A stretch of DNA of 64,000 nucleotides from Lodderomyces elongisporus (GCF_030384665.1 NC_083673.1:1497501-1561500), one strand, 5' to 3'. Numbered from the stretch's first letter, positions 49,201 through 59,351 are shown. Numbers and translations: made by a program. The notes: generated by a model not told the origin, from the sequence alone.

Positions 49201-49359
49201 CCAACTTGGGGTCGTCATGTTGACGAGACCGATAACTTGTACTCATTGATCTCACGTAAATCAATTGACACTTTGAAAGATCCTGCATTCCGTGACACTG
49301 TTTCAAGAGATGATTGGTTATTGATCAAGAAATTGAAGAGCGTGTTTGACATTAAGTAA
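46204..49359 (+). CDS. FUN12: Translation initiation factor eIF5B
   Basis: A 1051-residue protein (yeast eIF5B 1002). The N-terminal ~450 residues are charged Lys/Glu/Ala-rich, as in other eukaryotic eIF5Bs. The GTPase follows: G1 GHVDTGKT (461-468), switch II DTPGH (from 525) and G4 NKID (from 579). The beta-barrel and alpha/beta/alpha domains lie beyond, and the C-terminal domain binds eIF1A. A short acidic [14 protein letters not shown] loop is at about 778-791. It promotes 60S joining at start codons. Leu is mostly TTG and no in-frame CTG was noticed, as expected for a highly expressed gene in a CUG-Ser yeast. It is intact. Confidence 0.98.
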   Translation: MGKKGNKKAGGDFWDDEDMGEQPQAEEFGVTPETGSSSPSQEIANKDEADGADSSTPQEASADDIAGDFLGSIRKNKQKKAEKEEEKSKADSDGVPKILSKKEKEKLKKEAEKQKKKELAQKKKEQQAKQKEQIKEANKQNAAAKSASASASASATPEPESAAAQNAEAQKEEKAKSVKKGKKAPAGLAALKKQLELKKQLEEEQRRFEEEEEQRIQEKERLAAEEAAKEEAAKAAKKERDRLKKEQLKAEGKLLTKKQKEEKKLQERRRAQLLQAGNVIVPGLQKGNEGEVQKPKKVVYTKKKSSKPKTFTQKPQQSKVVEEKKPEDDEEEEAFVDDWEKMALDDDAEEDNEVTESWDAETKEDSESAANAAPEESEESNEKRKKKEAEAAAAAAVIAEQEKRAREEKEAADAAAQAAAQAATATAKEQETSRSRSAPVSKKTEAAPEKELRSPICCILGHVDTGKTKLLDKIRQTNVQGGEAGGITQQIGATYFPVEAIKQKTAVMAKYEKGLFEVPGLLIIDTPGHESFTNLRSRGSSLCNIAILVIDIMHGLEQQTLESIRLLRDRKAPFVVALNKIDRLYDWKEIPNNSFRDSFAQQSKSVQQEFHNRFEQIKLALAEQGLNSELYFQNKNMSKYVSIVPTSAVTGEGVPDLLWLLLELTQKRMSKQLMYLSKLEATILEVKVVEGFGYTIDVVLSNGVLREGDRIVLCGLNGPIATNVRALLTPPPSRELRIKSEYMHHKEVKAALGVKIAANDLEKAVAGSRLLVVGEDDDEEEMMEEVMDDLTGLLDSVDTSGKGVVVQASTLGSLEALLDFLKDMKIPVMSIGLGPVYKRDVMKAVTMLDKAPELAVMLCFDVKVDKEAEHYADEQNIKIFNADIIYHLFDAFTAYQNKLLEQRRKEFMEYAVLPCVLKTIQIINKRNPMIIGVDVVEGAVRIGTPICAVRQDPVTKQPNIMVLGKVTSLEVNHKPADSVKKGQTAAGVAMRLENPSSAQPTWGRHVDETDNLYSLISRKSIDTLKDPAFRDTVSRDDWLLIKKLKSVFDIK

Positions 49360-49812
49360 TTCTGGGGAATGTGCTACACCCGTGTAGAAAGATAGAGAAA
49401 TAAAATGAGAAAGGAAGAGGATGGATGGAGAAATTTAAACGTTTATATAAATAACAACGTAATAAAAAATGTTTGTTTGATGCAGATTTGAGAATGTGTG
49501 TAAAATAGAACTTGTAACTCTTTGCTTTGTATTGTTTAGTACTGTTTAGTCCTGTTTAGTTATCTAATTTTTTGGTAGTTGAACTTGTAATGCATTGCAA
49601 ATATTCTGGTCGTGTCCGAAAGCCTTATACAGCTCTACTCGCTAGTGTTCGCTCACCAATTGTAGTAACGGAAAATTTTATTACCAATTGACAAAAAGTA
49701 GCGCTACCGCTCAAGTATTTGACCGATTCAGTTCATCAGAAAGGGTTGTTGTTATCCCAATACATCTGAATATTATTATCGATAAATCAGCACTAACGCT
49801 TTAACCACTACA
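49360..49812. other. Intergenic region FUN12-GRIM19
   Basis: 453 bp containing the FUN12 3' flank and the promoter of the complex I gene. It contains a short TGTTTAGT repeat (49534-49560). No gene is seen. Confidence 0.6.
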
Positions 49813-50202
49813 ATGCAAGACTTACCACCTATTGGAGGCTACGATCCTATTCAATGGAAGAGAAACTTACCACTGAGAGGTTTTAGAGCCTCGATATACT
49901 TCTGGGGTATATTTGGAGTAATGTCGTTTGGTTTCTACAGATACTATCTTGGAGTAAGCGAACAAAGAGAGCTAACAAGGGAGAAAAGATGGGCAAGATT
50001 CCACCTTGAACCATTATTATTAGCAGAGGACGACAGAAACACGGCTCGACGCTACTTTGCCGAAGTCGAGAGAAGGAAGCTTATTAGAGAAAGTGCTACC
50101 GATCCTAAAGTTATCGAGGAGCTCGACAAAGAGGTGTATAACGACAAATCCAAGTTTAGATTTCCAAAGTACACTGCTGGAATTGACTCCAAGGATATTT
50201 GA
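49813..50202 (+). CDS. Complex I accessory subunit GRIM-19/NDUFA13 homologue
   Basis: A 129-residue protein beginning MQDLPPIGGYDPIQWKRNLP, the hallmark GRIM-19 N-terminus. A single membrane helix lies at about 26-45 (ASIYFWGIFGVMSFGFYRYY), followed by a charged helical tail (RARF/AEDDRN). NDUFA13 sits in the membrane arm of NADH:ubiquinone oxidoreductase in the inner mitochondrial membrane. Saccharomyces lacks complex I, so this gene separates the organism from it. A CTG codon in NLPLRGF would be Ser in the CUG-Ser clade. There is no cleavable presequence, as usual for this subunit. Confidence 0.95.
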   Translation: MQDLPPIGGYDPIQWKRNLPLRGFRASIYFWGIFGVMSFGFYRYYLGVSEQRELTREKRWARFHLEPLLLAEDDRNTARRYFAEVERRKLIRESATDPKVIEELDKEVYNDKSKFRFPKYTAGIDSKDI

Positions 50203-51165
50203 TTATAATGGACAAAAGTATGACGCGAGGGGAAGAATATGAAGGAGGTCAGAAAAGGTTTGTATAGTGACGGAGAAAGGCGAGGAGGGGAAGAAGAAGA
50301 AGAAGAAGAAGAAGAAGAAGAAGAAGAAGAAGAAAAAGAAGAAGAAGAAGAAGAAGAAGAAGCTGGAGGAGCTTTGAGAAGAAACAGAGGATTAAAAGGT
50401 GAAGGAAAAACAAGAGAAACAATTTTTTTTTCACGAGCGGAGTACGAATATACGATTGTTAGATATAAACCAGTTTTAGTCAATAATTTTGAAACAAATT
50501 GAGAAATGAATTTCACTTATAGAAGCTTCTTGACGGCAGCTTGTCAATCATGTAATTGAACTTTTGTTTTTCATGCCAGATAAAGGTTATTACCACTACT
50601 TTACTCTTGTTGCAAATATTATTGTCTTGTACGTAATTGAAAAAGAAGTAGGGATAAGGGAAAGAGGAAAAGGGAATAGGTAAAAGGTAAAAGGGAAAAG
50701 GGAAAAGTAAAAATCAACAATTAACAACAACAACAACAACAACAACGACGACAATAAGAACAACCAAAAGCCAAAAGCCAAAATACATTTGCCAGTACTT
50801 TTACGCCCACCTCCAAACATCTAGAATCCCATAAGTTTGGGTAAATGCATCTTGAATTAGACCTACCGAGGTGAAGCTAGTATTACTCTATATTTATTCT
50901 TTTGCCTTTTTTCCATTATCTTTTTTCGATTTTCGATTTTCGATTTTCGATTTTTGTTTCTTTTTCTCTTTTCGTATATTGTCCTTGATAATCACACACG
51001 TATTGCGCTTCTGGTTACACTGCGAAAGTCAAACCTACCTCTCACATGGTACCTGATATTTGACACACGTAATTATTCGCTTCTTTTTTGTCTTCTTAGC
51101 TAATTTATATAATAATATATAATAATATATACAAGCGTATACTCAAATCCAAATTTCAACTTTTA
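50203..51165. other. Intergenic region GRIM19-ALG9
   Basis: 963 bp. It contains a long (GAA)n array, (AAC)n (50722-50748), AAAAGGGAAAAGG purine repeats (50655-50710), an 8-bp TTTTCGAT repeat (50925-50953) and an AATAATATAT repeat close to ALG9. No real gene is seen. Confidence 0.65.
50298..50363. repeat. (GAA)n microsatellite
   Basis: About 21 near-perfect GAA units interrupted once by AAA. Translated, it gives a poly-Glu frame that is not a gene. Confidence 0.95.
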
Positions 51166-52845
51166 ATGACGAAGCTAACACGGTTGCAGTATGCATTGGT
51201 CCTACTAAATGTGATTTTTCGACTATACTCTGCATTGTACATGATCATTGGGGATTGCGACGAGACTTTTAACTACTGGGAACCATTGAATTTACTACTT
51301 CGAGGCTTTGGGAAGCAGACATGGGAATATTCGCCAGAGTTTTCCATAAGATCATACGCCTACTTAGTACCATATTATATTGTTGGCAAAGCTTGTCAAT
51401 TTTTGGCTGGTGTCTCACCTGTGAATATATTCTACGCCGTTAGGATCGTGGCGCTTGCAGGTATCACTAGTTTATGCGAGCTCAAGTTTTTCGTCACGAT
51501 GAACCAGTTCTCTACCAGTGTCGCCAATTGGTGCATTTTTTTGAGCACAATTAGTCCCGGGATGAGCCATGGTGGTGTTGCACTATTACCTAGTTCGTTG
51601 GCTTTGCAAACCACGCTTTTGGCGAATTCGTACTTGCTCTCTGCCACAAAATCTGTTCAGAATAAGAGCGTAGAGAGAAATTTGATAAAGGCCGTTGGAT
51701 GTTACTTTATTGGTGGAATTTTGGGATGGCCTTTTGCTTTGGCGTTGGGTCTTCCGATTGGGCTATACATTTTAGCAAGAATTGCAAAACAAAGTACCAG
51801 TCCCTCGGTCTTGGTAAGTGTATTTGTGGTTGCAATTTCGATTATGGTTCCCGTGGTATTGATTGACTCTTATTTTTTACAAAAGTGGGTCTTTATTCCT
51901 GCAAACATTGTTTTGTACAATGTATTTGGTGGCGACGGTGAAGGGCCTGAGATATTTGGAGTAGAACCATGGACATATTATGTGTTGAATATGGCGTTAA
52001 ATTTCCATGCCATTGTTCCCTTGAGCATAGCAGGAACCTTGTTCAACCCGGTATTCACCAACCTCAAAAAATTTTCATTGCTTGTCTCTTTGCAGTTGAT
52101 TATTTGGTATGCAATCTTTTTCAGTCAACCTCATAAGGAAGAAAGGTTCATGTACCCTATTTATCCATTGGTCTCAATCCTGGCGGCAATTTTCATTTCC
52201 AAAGTATTCAACGTTTTAAAGAAAATATCTGTGGCTAGACGCTTGCAATTTGTGGCAAAGATTGCCACGGTTTTGTTGTTGTTTACCATATCAGTGCTTA
52301 GAATATTTAATTTAGTGGAGAACTATGCTGCTCCTTTACAAGTGTTTTACAAATTAGCACAGTTACCATCTATACCTGGAGACCTGGTGAATATTTGTAT
52401 GGGTAAGGAATGGTATCATTTTCCCAACTCGTTTTTTTTGCCAGATGGGTACAGATTACAATTTGTAGAATCCGGGTTTGATGGCTTGTTACCAGGTGAC
52501 TTTTATGAGCTGAAGAGTATTGTTGATTCTACTACATTTGTCCCAATGAATATGAACAATAAAAATAAATTCGAGCCTGATAAGGTGGTTGATCTTGCTA
52601 CTTGCGATTATTATGTGGACAATTCGCAATCAGAAAGTACGCCTCAACTCCTTAACCCTGACTTGAGTGTTGATAACGAGTGGGATGTTTTGCAATGCGA
52701 TAAATTGCTCAACCCTCATGGCTCGCATAATATGCTTGGGAAGATGCTATACATTCCTACACCTTTAAGGAAATGGATTCCTTACAACGTCGAGTATATG
52801 CAGTTTTGCATTTTAAAGAATAGAATTGAAAAGCAACACCCTTGA
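51166..52845 (+). CDS. ALG9: Alpha-1,2-mannosyltransferase Alg9
   Basis: A 559-residue GT22 enzyme (yeast Alg9 555). The N-terminal signal-anchor helix is followed by GDCDETFNYWEPL (29-41), the GT22 luminal acidic motif. Multiple hydrophobic helices span about 60-375, and the HKEERFMYPIYP motif (about 323-334) is diagnostic of the family. Alg9 adds the alpha-1,2-mannoses in ER-luminal steps of N-glycan precursor assembly (Man6 to Man7 and Man8 to Man9 on dolichol). The ATG directly precedes the first helix. It is convergent with YPD1. Confidence 0.95.
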   Translation: MTKLTRLQYALVLLNVIFRLYSALYMIIGDCDETFNYWEPLNLLLRGFGKQTWEYSPEFSIRSYAYLVPYYIVGKACQFLAGVSPVNIFYAVRIVALAGITSLCELKFFVTMNQFSTSVANWCIFLSTISPGMSHGGVALLPSSLALQTTLLANSYLLSATKSVQNKSVERNLIKAVGCYFIGGILGWPFALALGLPIGLYILARIAKQSTSPSVLVSVFVVAISIMVPVVLIDSYFLQKWVFIPANIVLYNVFGGDGEGPEIFGVEPWTYYVLNMALNFHAIVPLSIAGTLFNPVFTNLKKFSLLVSLQLIIWYAIFFSQPHKEERFMYPIYPLVSILAAIFISKVFNVLKKISVARRLQFVAKIATVLLLFTISVLRIFNLVENYAAPLQVFYKLAQLPSIPGDLVNICMGKEWYHFPNSFFLPDGYRLQFVESGFDGLLPGDFYELKSIVDSTTFVPMNMNNKNKFEPDKVVDLATCDYYVDNSQSESTPQLLNPDLSVDNEWDVLQCDKLLNPHGSHNMLGKMLYIPTPLRKWIPYNVEYMQFCILKNRIEKQHP

Positions 52846-53266
52846 GATGCTGTACACAAATGCAGAAGATGAAGAATGGAAAAAAACAAACAAACAGTTT
52901 GATAATGATGATGATAAAGAGGAGGAGGAGGAGGAGGAGGAGATAGATTTTTGAGGAGGTGATATGTTTTAGTAAATGAATGAGAATGGAGGAAAGAAAG
53001 GGGAGGGAGGAAAAGGGAATCAAGGAGACGGCAGAGACGAAATAGGATAATCTAAGACGATATGTGGTTTTGTATAGAGCTCCTGGTTGCAAATGTTTTT
53101 TTTTGCCTTTGATTTTCCCTTTTATTTTTCTTTTCCAATTTTTTAATATTTTTTTTTGGAAAAACAAAAAAAGAAAAAGAAAAGGAAAATGGACTTCAAC
53201 AGGGTTAATTAAAAGTGTATTGTTATTGAAACAGAGATACTAAAAGAAGGAAGTGTGCAATTTAAT
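52846..53266. other. Intergenic region ALG9-YPD1 (convergent)
   Basis: 421 bp with (GAT)n and (GAG)n short arrays (52901-52942), purine runs and A/T tracts. It is a shared 3' region; no gene is seen. Confidence 0.6.
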
Positions 53267-53998
53267 CTATTCAAAAAATTCATCTAATGCTTTTTTACTC
53301 TTGACAAATCCATCTTTTGCCTTTGATAATGCATCTTCAATCAATAGGATCCAGAAGTCATCGCTCAGCTCATCCGGTATACTAGAAGATGTTTTAGCGT
53401 CTGTTTTAACATTTGTCTTAGGGTCAGTTTTAGGTGGTGATGTTGTTGTTGTTGTTGTTGTTGAAGCAGGCAGTTGCTTAATTTTGTTGTCCTTGTCTGT
53501 GTTTTTATCCTTTAGAGTAGCATCGCCGTTGGAAGATGTAGAAATTTCCTTTGGAGTTTTGTGGTCGTGTGGGTTGACTTCGTCTGAGGTAACGGTTGCT
53601 ACTTTTTCGTCAATTTCTCTCCGTTTCTCTTTTAAGCTCAGCGTGCCTTCTTTGGAATCTGGTGTTTGAGTATTTGCTGGTAATTGAAAGTCGTCAAAGT
53701 TGTGCTTGTGGCCATAGTTTTGTATTCTTTCGCACTGGCTTGCTATAGAGGTTAAACCCAAGGCAGCGGCAGATCCTTTAAGAAAGTGGCCGGTTGAGCT
53801 CAACTGTTCCAAATCTTTTTCCTTCAAGTAGAGTTGAATGGTGTCAAATGTCTCTTCGACTTGGGAAACAAAGGTTTCCACCAATTGTTGTGAAAACCCT
53901 TCTTCATCCTCATCCATCTGTAAGATTTCCGAAAACACCGCCCAATCAACCAAGTTGGAGTCTTTCAACTTTTGTTCTTTTTCTGCTGTAGGTGCCAT
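53267..53998 (-). CDS. YPD1: Histidine phosphotransfer protein Ypd1
   Basis: A 243-residue HPt protein. Helical residues 17-105 contain the active-site motif STGHFLKGSAAALGL, with phospho-acceptor His71. A ~100-residue low-complexity insertion follows (about 108-205, Thr/Lys/Asp-rich). The final helix of the bundle resumes at DDFWILLIEDALSKAKDG. Ypd1 relays phosphate from Sln1-type histidine kinases to Ssk1 and Skn7 in the osmotic/oxidative stress pathway. Yeast Ypd1 has 167 residues, so the loop is clearly enlarged here. Both conserved halves are present, so the protein should fold. Confidence 0.96.
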   Translation of the reverse strand: MAPTAEKEQKLKDSNLVDWAVFSEILQMDEDEEGFSQQLVETFVSQVEETFDTIQLYLKEKDLEQLSSTGHFLKGSAAALGLTSIASQCERIQNYGHKHNFDDFQLPANTQTPDSKEGTLSLKEKRREIDEKVATVTSDEVNPHDHKTPKEISTSSNGDATLKDKNTDKDNKIKQLPASTTTTTTTSPPKTDPKTNVKTDAKTSSSIPDELSDDFWILLIEDALSKAKDGFVKSKKALDEFFE

Positions 53999-55860
53999 TA
54001 TATATATGTATATATGTAGGTATAATTTATATGTATCTGTGTTTGTATCAGTTTAGGCACTTATGTGTGTTAAAGTGTCTTAATGATGACTTGTGTTTGG
54101 ATCCAATTGTAGTATAGTTAATTACTTATTTATTTTGCCCTCTGGTATCTTCAACTGGTATTGTGGTCCTATATTGCTGCTTCTCCTGCGATGATATTAT
54201 ATTAAAAGAAAGATTTGATCAACTTGGTAGAAAATAATCTGATATAATCACAATTGCGTGGGTATGGTGTCCAAAACGAAAACTCAAAGAAGTGGTTTGT
54301 GGAAAGTTATGGCAAGGGAAGAAAAGGGGCTTGATCTGTAAAGTGTAAAGGGTGACGGTCGAGATGGTAAAAGAAAAAAAAAACAACAACAAAGAATTGG
54401 GGATGGTTGTAGTTTTGTTTTGAAAAGGTGGAAGGGGAAAGGATTAGACCAATTTTGTATTCCTCAGCTAATTTTACCAAGTGAATATCAAAAAACAAAA
54501 AACAAAAAACTAAAAAAAAAAAATTAAAAGAAACAAAAAAAGGGAAAAAGGGAAAAGGTATAAAGGTATAAAGGAATAAAGGCAAAGCACAGACAAATGA
54601 ATTCTATTTTTTTTTCTAACAAAAAAAAAGAAAAAAAGTAAAAGTTTCAACTGATGAGTATGATGTTTGAAATGCGGCAGTGTATCCAGTGACTAAAGTG
54701 GGCCAGTTGTGTTATTGATTAGTCACTAAGATAAAGCGTGGCAAATGTTCTCTGTATTTGTGATATTGCTTTCTACTTGTTGCTTTTAGCTCGTGGTTAA
54801 AAAGTAGGAGTGGTAATAGTGGGAGCAGGAAGTAACTGTAAATATTGTTGATGATGTCTTGGGCTTTTTATTTTTTATTTTTATTCTTTATTTTTTTCTT
54901 CGCTCTCTCTCTCTCTGTCTCTCTCTCTCTTTTTATTTGGGCTCAAAAAAAAAAAAAAAAAAAATTAAAAAATTAAAAAAATTTCTTGTTCAGCTTCCAA
55001 CTTTGCATTTCGTATGATGATGTCACAGAGCGCGCACACAGGACTATATACAGAGTGATATACATACAAACACACACACAGACACACACACAGAAAGAGA
55101 GAGAGAGAGAAAGAGAGAGAGAGACAGAGTTTCTTTTCCCTTATTTTAATTTATGTGTGCTTATTTATATTACCATAACAGTTGGTAGCATATTCTCATT
55201 AAGAATCTGGGTTTTTGGTAAGAACCAAGATACACTGTGGTTTACTACCACCAACACCACACCTTCTTCTTCCATATTGTTTTATTTTTAAACTGTCCTT
55301 TTTTTTATTTTTACTTTCATTTCATTTCATTTTTTTCTTTTGGGTCTACTTCATTTTGTTAGTCTCAAGGTAATACCATTGAAGTGTAAATTAATAATAT
55401 ATAATGAGGAAGAGAGTGAATGTGGAAAGGAACAAAGGTGTTGGTAAGATATTACCAAACAAGTGTCACCTAGTAGAAAAAAAAATTAATATTGCGGTAA
55501 TGAAAACAACCTATACTAAAAGTAAAAGACAAAGTGCGTAGAAGAATATAACTGGTTAAACATATACATACATATGTATATATATATACATATACATATA
55601 TAAAGTGGTCGTAGGCACAGCTAGAAAGCAAAAAAAAAAAAAAACAAAATACAAATCAAGCATAATGCCGAGTATTACAAAAATTGGTTTGTTGATTTGC
55701 TGATACCGATGGTTAGTTGTAAAAGAAAAATTAAACCAGTGTAAAATTAATGAATATGTTATCTGCTCTCTCTTTCTCTCTAGGGTTGTTTGAATAACAG
55801 AGTAAGAATGGGAGGAAAGAAGAAAATTAAAAATAATCATCAACAACGACAACAACAACG

Positions 55861-55903
<43 letters not shown>

Positions 55904-56594
55904 CTAGAAAACAATAAACCTCCATCAACCAATAACGCTGCAAACTTTGCTTGCTTATGGCTGATATTATAGATGGCTACATTTTTTTTTTTATTGCTCA
56001 TTCTTGGTTTACTATCGGGTTGACCATTTTATTTATTCTCCGTGGGAACGGAAATTGGCAATCTTCTCCTTCAACAATTCGTTACCAAAGCGAAAAGAAA
56101 AGAAAAGAAAAGAAATAGAACAAAGAAAAAAAAAAGAAAAGGGAAAACGAGCACATTTAATCTAAACGAGAAACAATAACATTTGACACATTGGCACATG
56201 ACGTCATTTGGGGGGAGGGAGGAGAGGAAAGAAGAGAAGAAAAGAAGAAAAGAGAAGAGAAGGAGGGAAGTGAGGTCCGTGCAGAAATTTCGAATCTAGA
56301 TCTCTTTGTTCACAAGTCCAAACAATTTTAAAAACTATTTTTAATTTTTTTATCTCCGTCTATGTCTATGTCTCTATCCCTATCCCTATTTCTATTTCTA
56401 TTTTTATTCCTGTGCCTAATCAAATATTTCTAGTTACGTTTATCAATACATTTATCAATTTGTGTATAAATCTATTTATAAATCTTTATCAATCTATCTT
56501 CCACTACAATACTCTGGCCAATACCAGTACTCCAATTTATATGTTTATTTTTCCTTCTTTCTTTTTTTTTTTTCTTTATTTTTCCCCCTTCTTT
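53999..56594. other. Intergenic region YPD1-PHO13
   Basis: 2.6 kb upstream of YPD1 and downstream of PHO13. It holds A-rich (54365-54545), (TC)n and A21-type tracts (54905-54965), (CA)n/(GA)n (55068-55125), a TA-rich palindromic stretch (55560-55602), a CAA array, and (AAAAG)n (56094-56115). No gene is supported; the poly-Gln frame at 55790-55972 is the CAA array. Confidence 0.6.
55840..55912. repeat. (CAA)n microsatellite
   Basis: Roughly 23 CAA units with a few CGA interruptions near the left end. Confidence 0.93.
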
Positions 56595-57524
56595 CTAGTG
56601 AGTGAATTCGTATAAATCACCCAATTTATCAGCATAATAAGTTGGTGCTTCGCCTGCCTTCAACGACTTGACATTCTCCTCGGTTTCAATTCCTGTCAAC
56701 ACTAATAACGTATCCAATCCACCATCTCTACCAAACTTCATATCGGTATTCAACCTGTCCCCCACCATCAATCCTCGCTTTGGGTTCTCTTTCAATCCCG
56801 GTAACTGCGCTTTAACAGCATCCATCATACTCTGGTTGGGTTTACCGCATATAGCATCGGGCTGTCTGCCACTTGCGTATGCAACACTCTCAATAACCGA
56901 ACCTGCACCAATCAACAACTTACCCTTCATGGGGAACGTAGAATCAATATTTGTTGCAATAAAAGGGAGCGTCTTGTTATCCTTGAGCAAGTACTGCATC
57001 GTCATGGAGAGTTTGAGATAATTGATTTTAAATGTCAACCCACACACCACAGCACCCACCTGCGAGTCCAAGTTATCCAAGATGGGATTGTTTGGATTGA
57101 AATTGATCCCGTCTTCTTCCAACTTGGCATCTGTTCCACCAAGCGTCTTGTACCCAACTTCCTTCAACTCGGTCTCAATACCTTCTTCTCCCAAAACCCA
57201 CACATGCTTGTCCTTGGGCAACTTGAGAATCTTGTCTATATATATTGCTGTAGCATAAGCAGATCCAAAGAGTTCCAGCTTATTCACATTCTTGATGCCC
57301 ATTTTCTCAAACTTCTTCAAGTAGTCCTCTCGCGACTTTGTAGAATTATTCGTGACAAAGATGATTGTCTTATTCTTGGATCTGAGGTACTCCAAGGTTT
57401 CGCTAACCGATGGTAATAGATGATCACCAAGCCAAATGACTCCATCACAGTCAAATAAGAAGTAGTCGTATTTGTCGACTATCAAATCAAGCGCTTGTTT
57501 CCTATCGGTAATCTTCACAGACAT
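56595..57524 (-). CDS. PHO13: HAD-family phosphatase Pho13
   Basis: A 309-residue protein (yeast Pho13 312). HAD motif I is FLFDCDGVIW, with nucleophile Asp25 and Asp27; motif II is VTNNST; motif III/IV is near RGLMVGDRLNTDMKFG. The C2 cap lies between. Pho13 is the p-nitrophenyl phosphatase/2-phosphoglycolate phosphatase that repairs toxic glycolytic side-products. All catalytic residues are visible. It is divergent from the gag-like gene. Confidence 0.97.
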   Translation of the reverse strand: MSVKITDRKQALDLIVDKYDYFLFDCDGVIWLGDHLLPSVSETLEYLRSKNKTIIFVTNNSTKSREDYLKKFEKMGIKNVNKLELFGSAYATAIYIDKILKLPKDKHVWVLGEEGIETELKEVGYKTLGGTDAKLEEDGINFNPNNPILDNLDSQVGAVVCGLTFKINYLKLSMTMQYLLKDNKTLPFIATNIDSTFPMKGKLLIGAGSVIESVAYASGRQPDAICGKPNQSMMDAVKAQLPGLKENPKRGLMVGDRLNTDMKFGRDGGLDTLLVLTGIETEENVKSLKAGEAPTYYADKLGDLYEFTH

Positions 57525-57779
57525 TTGTTATTGCGTTTTCAAAAGAGAGCTTCCTTTTTTTTTTTGCGCTATGCTTTCTGCTTTATGCTTTATGCTTTGT
57601 GTATTCAGATATTTGGTTTTTAAACTTCCGTTTTAGCTAATGTTGATGTTATATGCTAGGAAGTTGTCACAACGGATACAAAATACGTGCGTTTCAAGAT
57701 AAGCTCGTGGCTACCGTTTTGCCCAATTTTTTTTTTTGCGTTGAACTTTCTGTTTGAAACACTTGCGTTATCCGCGTGC

Positions 57780-57852
57780 GTGCAAATGTGAGTGTGCAAA
57801 TGTGAGTGTGCAAGTGCAAGTGGGAAGTGCACGGGCAAGTGCACGGGCGCGC
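57780..57852. repeat. Short GTGCAAATGTGAGT / AAGTGCACGGGC repeats
   Basis: Two 14-bp units followed by two 12-bp units, ending in GCGCGCGCC, the most GC-rich patch nearby. Confidence 0.75.
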
Positions 57853-58395
57853 GCCTCTGCTCCATCTTTGGCGAAACCAATTTTATACTAAGAAACGGAT
57901 TATTTGTAATCTATTAAGTATTGTTTCTTTATTGGCGTTGTTAGGCCGCTGGAAAATGAGGAGAGGACAAGGAAGAAAAAAAAACACAAACACTCTTAGT
58001 ATTAAGCTTAGATATGCATATAGTATATGGTTAGGGATCTAATGGGTAACCCAAGTGTTCAAAAACTAAATAAAAAATGAAAATTAAAAAAAGCAAAAAA
58101 GGATAATAAGTTGAAAGAGTAGAAAAGAGTAGTAGGCAGTAAATTTGAGTAGTAAAGAGTAAATTTTAATAGTAAAGAGTAGGACTGGATCGAACAATGA
58201 CAAGATCTAAAAAGGAAAAAGTGAATAGACATTAATTAGTAATCGAAGTGAACCAAAAAATTAACGATCCTAGAAATGTGAAAAGTTTTATTAAATGAGT
58301 AAACGTTGATAACATAAAAAGAACTTTCAGGTGGTATTGATCATGCAAATCGAGTATATATAGAGGAATTGAGTGAGGGAGTGAGGGAGTGAGGA

Positions 58396-58416
58396 GGGGG
58401 GGGGGGGGGGGGGGGG
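58396..58416 (+). repeat. Poly(G) homopolymer, 21 bases
   Basis: Twenty-one consecutive G after a GAGTGAGG repeat and before AGGGGGAG, about 150 bp upstream of the gag-like ATG. It could form a G-quadruplex. Confidence 0.9.
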
Positions 58417-58565
58417 AGGGGGAGAAATAAAAAATTGGAATATGGAAAATATATAATGAGGTGTTTTCGCTACCACCCCCCCCTCCCACAAGCTTTTCTT
58501 TTTCTGATTTCTTTACAGCTTTATGAAATTAGCATATTGCGATAACAACATAGAAGTAGTTTAAA

Positions 58566-59351
58566 ATGACAAGGCGAGTACAGTACTTGCAACTGGTCAT
58601 GAGCGGTTTTATCGGTTCTAGCTCATACTTTCCAGGCGACTTACTTCTCACAGGAACAGCTAACTATTTTCAATGGCATAAGATTTTGAAAGATGTATGC
58701 GACGAGATTTCACCTGACTTGATTCCGTATTTGGAGAATGGGGAGATATCTTTTATCGAGGGAGAGGATGATGCTACCAGAAAGGATGCGATGCGCCTAC
58801 TTGATCGTATTATCAATTTGGTCCTTAGAGACGCCGCAAGTGGCTATGTGCTTCGAGATGTAAATAGGTTTAATGGCACTGGACGTGAATTGTATTTGCA
58901 TTTGCGCTCAATATACGGAGTCATTACAGTTCCATTTGCTATAAGTATCATGTATGACCTTCTTACAGGTGCGTGGAAGCAAAATGAAGGCTCAACGATA
59001 GATAGTTTGGAAAATGCTTACGATCGTGTAATGATCAATGTTGCACAACGGTTTAGTTTTGAAACTTACAATTTAATTGTATATTTGGCGATTTTAAAGA
59101 AGGAAGGCTTTCCTGTTGATGAATACATTAGAGCTTATCATGATATTTATGGCACTGGCTGGGAAGATTTTACATTGACAAATATGCAACGCATTATACA
59201 CGAGAGGATGGATTTTCCTACCCAGTCTATTCCTGTGAATCCCAAGACATTTGTCTCTAAGAAAGTGTTCAAGTGTTTTAGATGTGGAGAGCCTGGTCAC
59301 CTTGATCGGAACTGTCCTGCGCCACAACCTTTGTCTCATCTGAAATCTTAA
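58566..59351 (+). CDS. Stand-alone retrotransposon Gag-like zinc-knuckle protein
   Basis: A 261-residue intact frame with an ATG start. The N-terminal ~220 residues are helical and look like a copia-type Gag core (LTGTANYFQWHKILKDVCDE near 28-47; RELYLHLRSIYG; AILKKEGFPVDEYIRAYHDI). A CCHC knuckle CFRCGEPGHLDRNC lies at 237-250, close to the C-terminus. No LTR, primer-binding site, protease or polymerase was found in the flanks, unlike the element at 33.6 kb, with which it shares no obvious sequence outside the knuckle. It may be a domesticated Gag or the relic of an old element; the uninterrupted frame favours retention. CTG at residue 10 would be Ser. Its function is unknown. Confidence 0.75.
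   Translation: MTRRVQYLQLVMSGFIGSSSYFPGDLLLTGTANYFQWHKILKDVCDEISPDLIPYLENGEISFIEGEDDATRKDAMRLLDRIINLVLRDAASGYVLRDVNRFNGTGRELYLHLRSIYGVITVPFAISIMYDLLTGAWKQNEGSTIDSLENAYDRVMINVAQRFSFETYNLIVYLAILKKEGFPVDEYIRAYHDIYGTGWEDFTLTNMQRIIHERMDFPTQSIPVNPKTFVSKKVFKCFRCGEPGHLDRNCPAPQPLSHLKS

Larger units (their letters stand above)
57525..58565. other. PHO13/gag-like divergent intergenic region
   Basis: 1.04 kb. It contains (GTGCAAATGTGAGT)-type and AAGTGCACGGGC repeats (57780-57852), GAGTAGTAAA-type repeats (58120-58185), GAGTGAGG repeats (58371-58395) running into a 21-G homopolymer, and a C run (58476-58486). No gene is seen. Confidence 0.65.

Noticed and set aside
50239..50502. Poly-Glu frame after the GRIM-19 gene
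   Set aside because: It is the translated (GAA)n microsatellite.
55790..55972. Poly-Gln frame upstream of YPD1
   Set aside because: It is the translated (CAA)n microsatellite with no conserved flanks.
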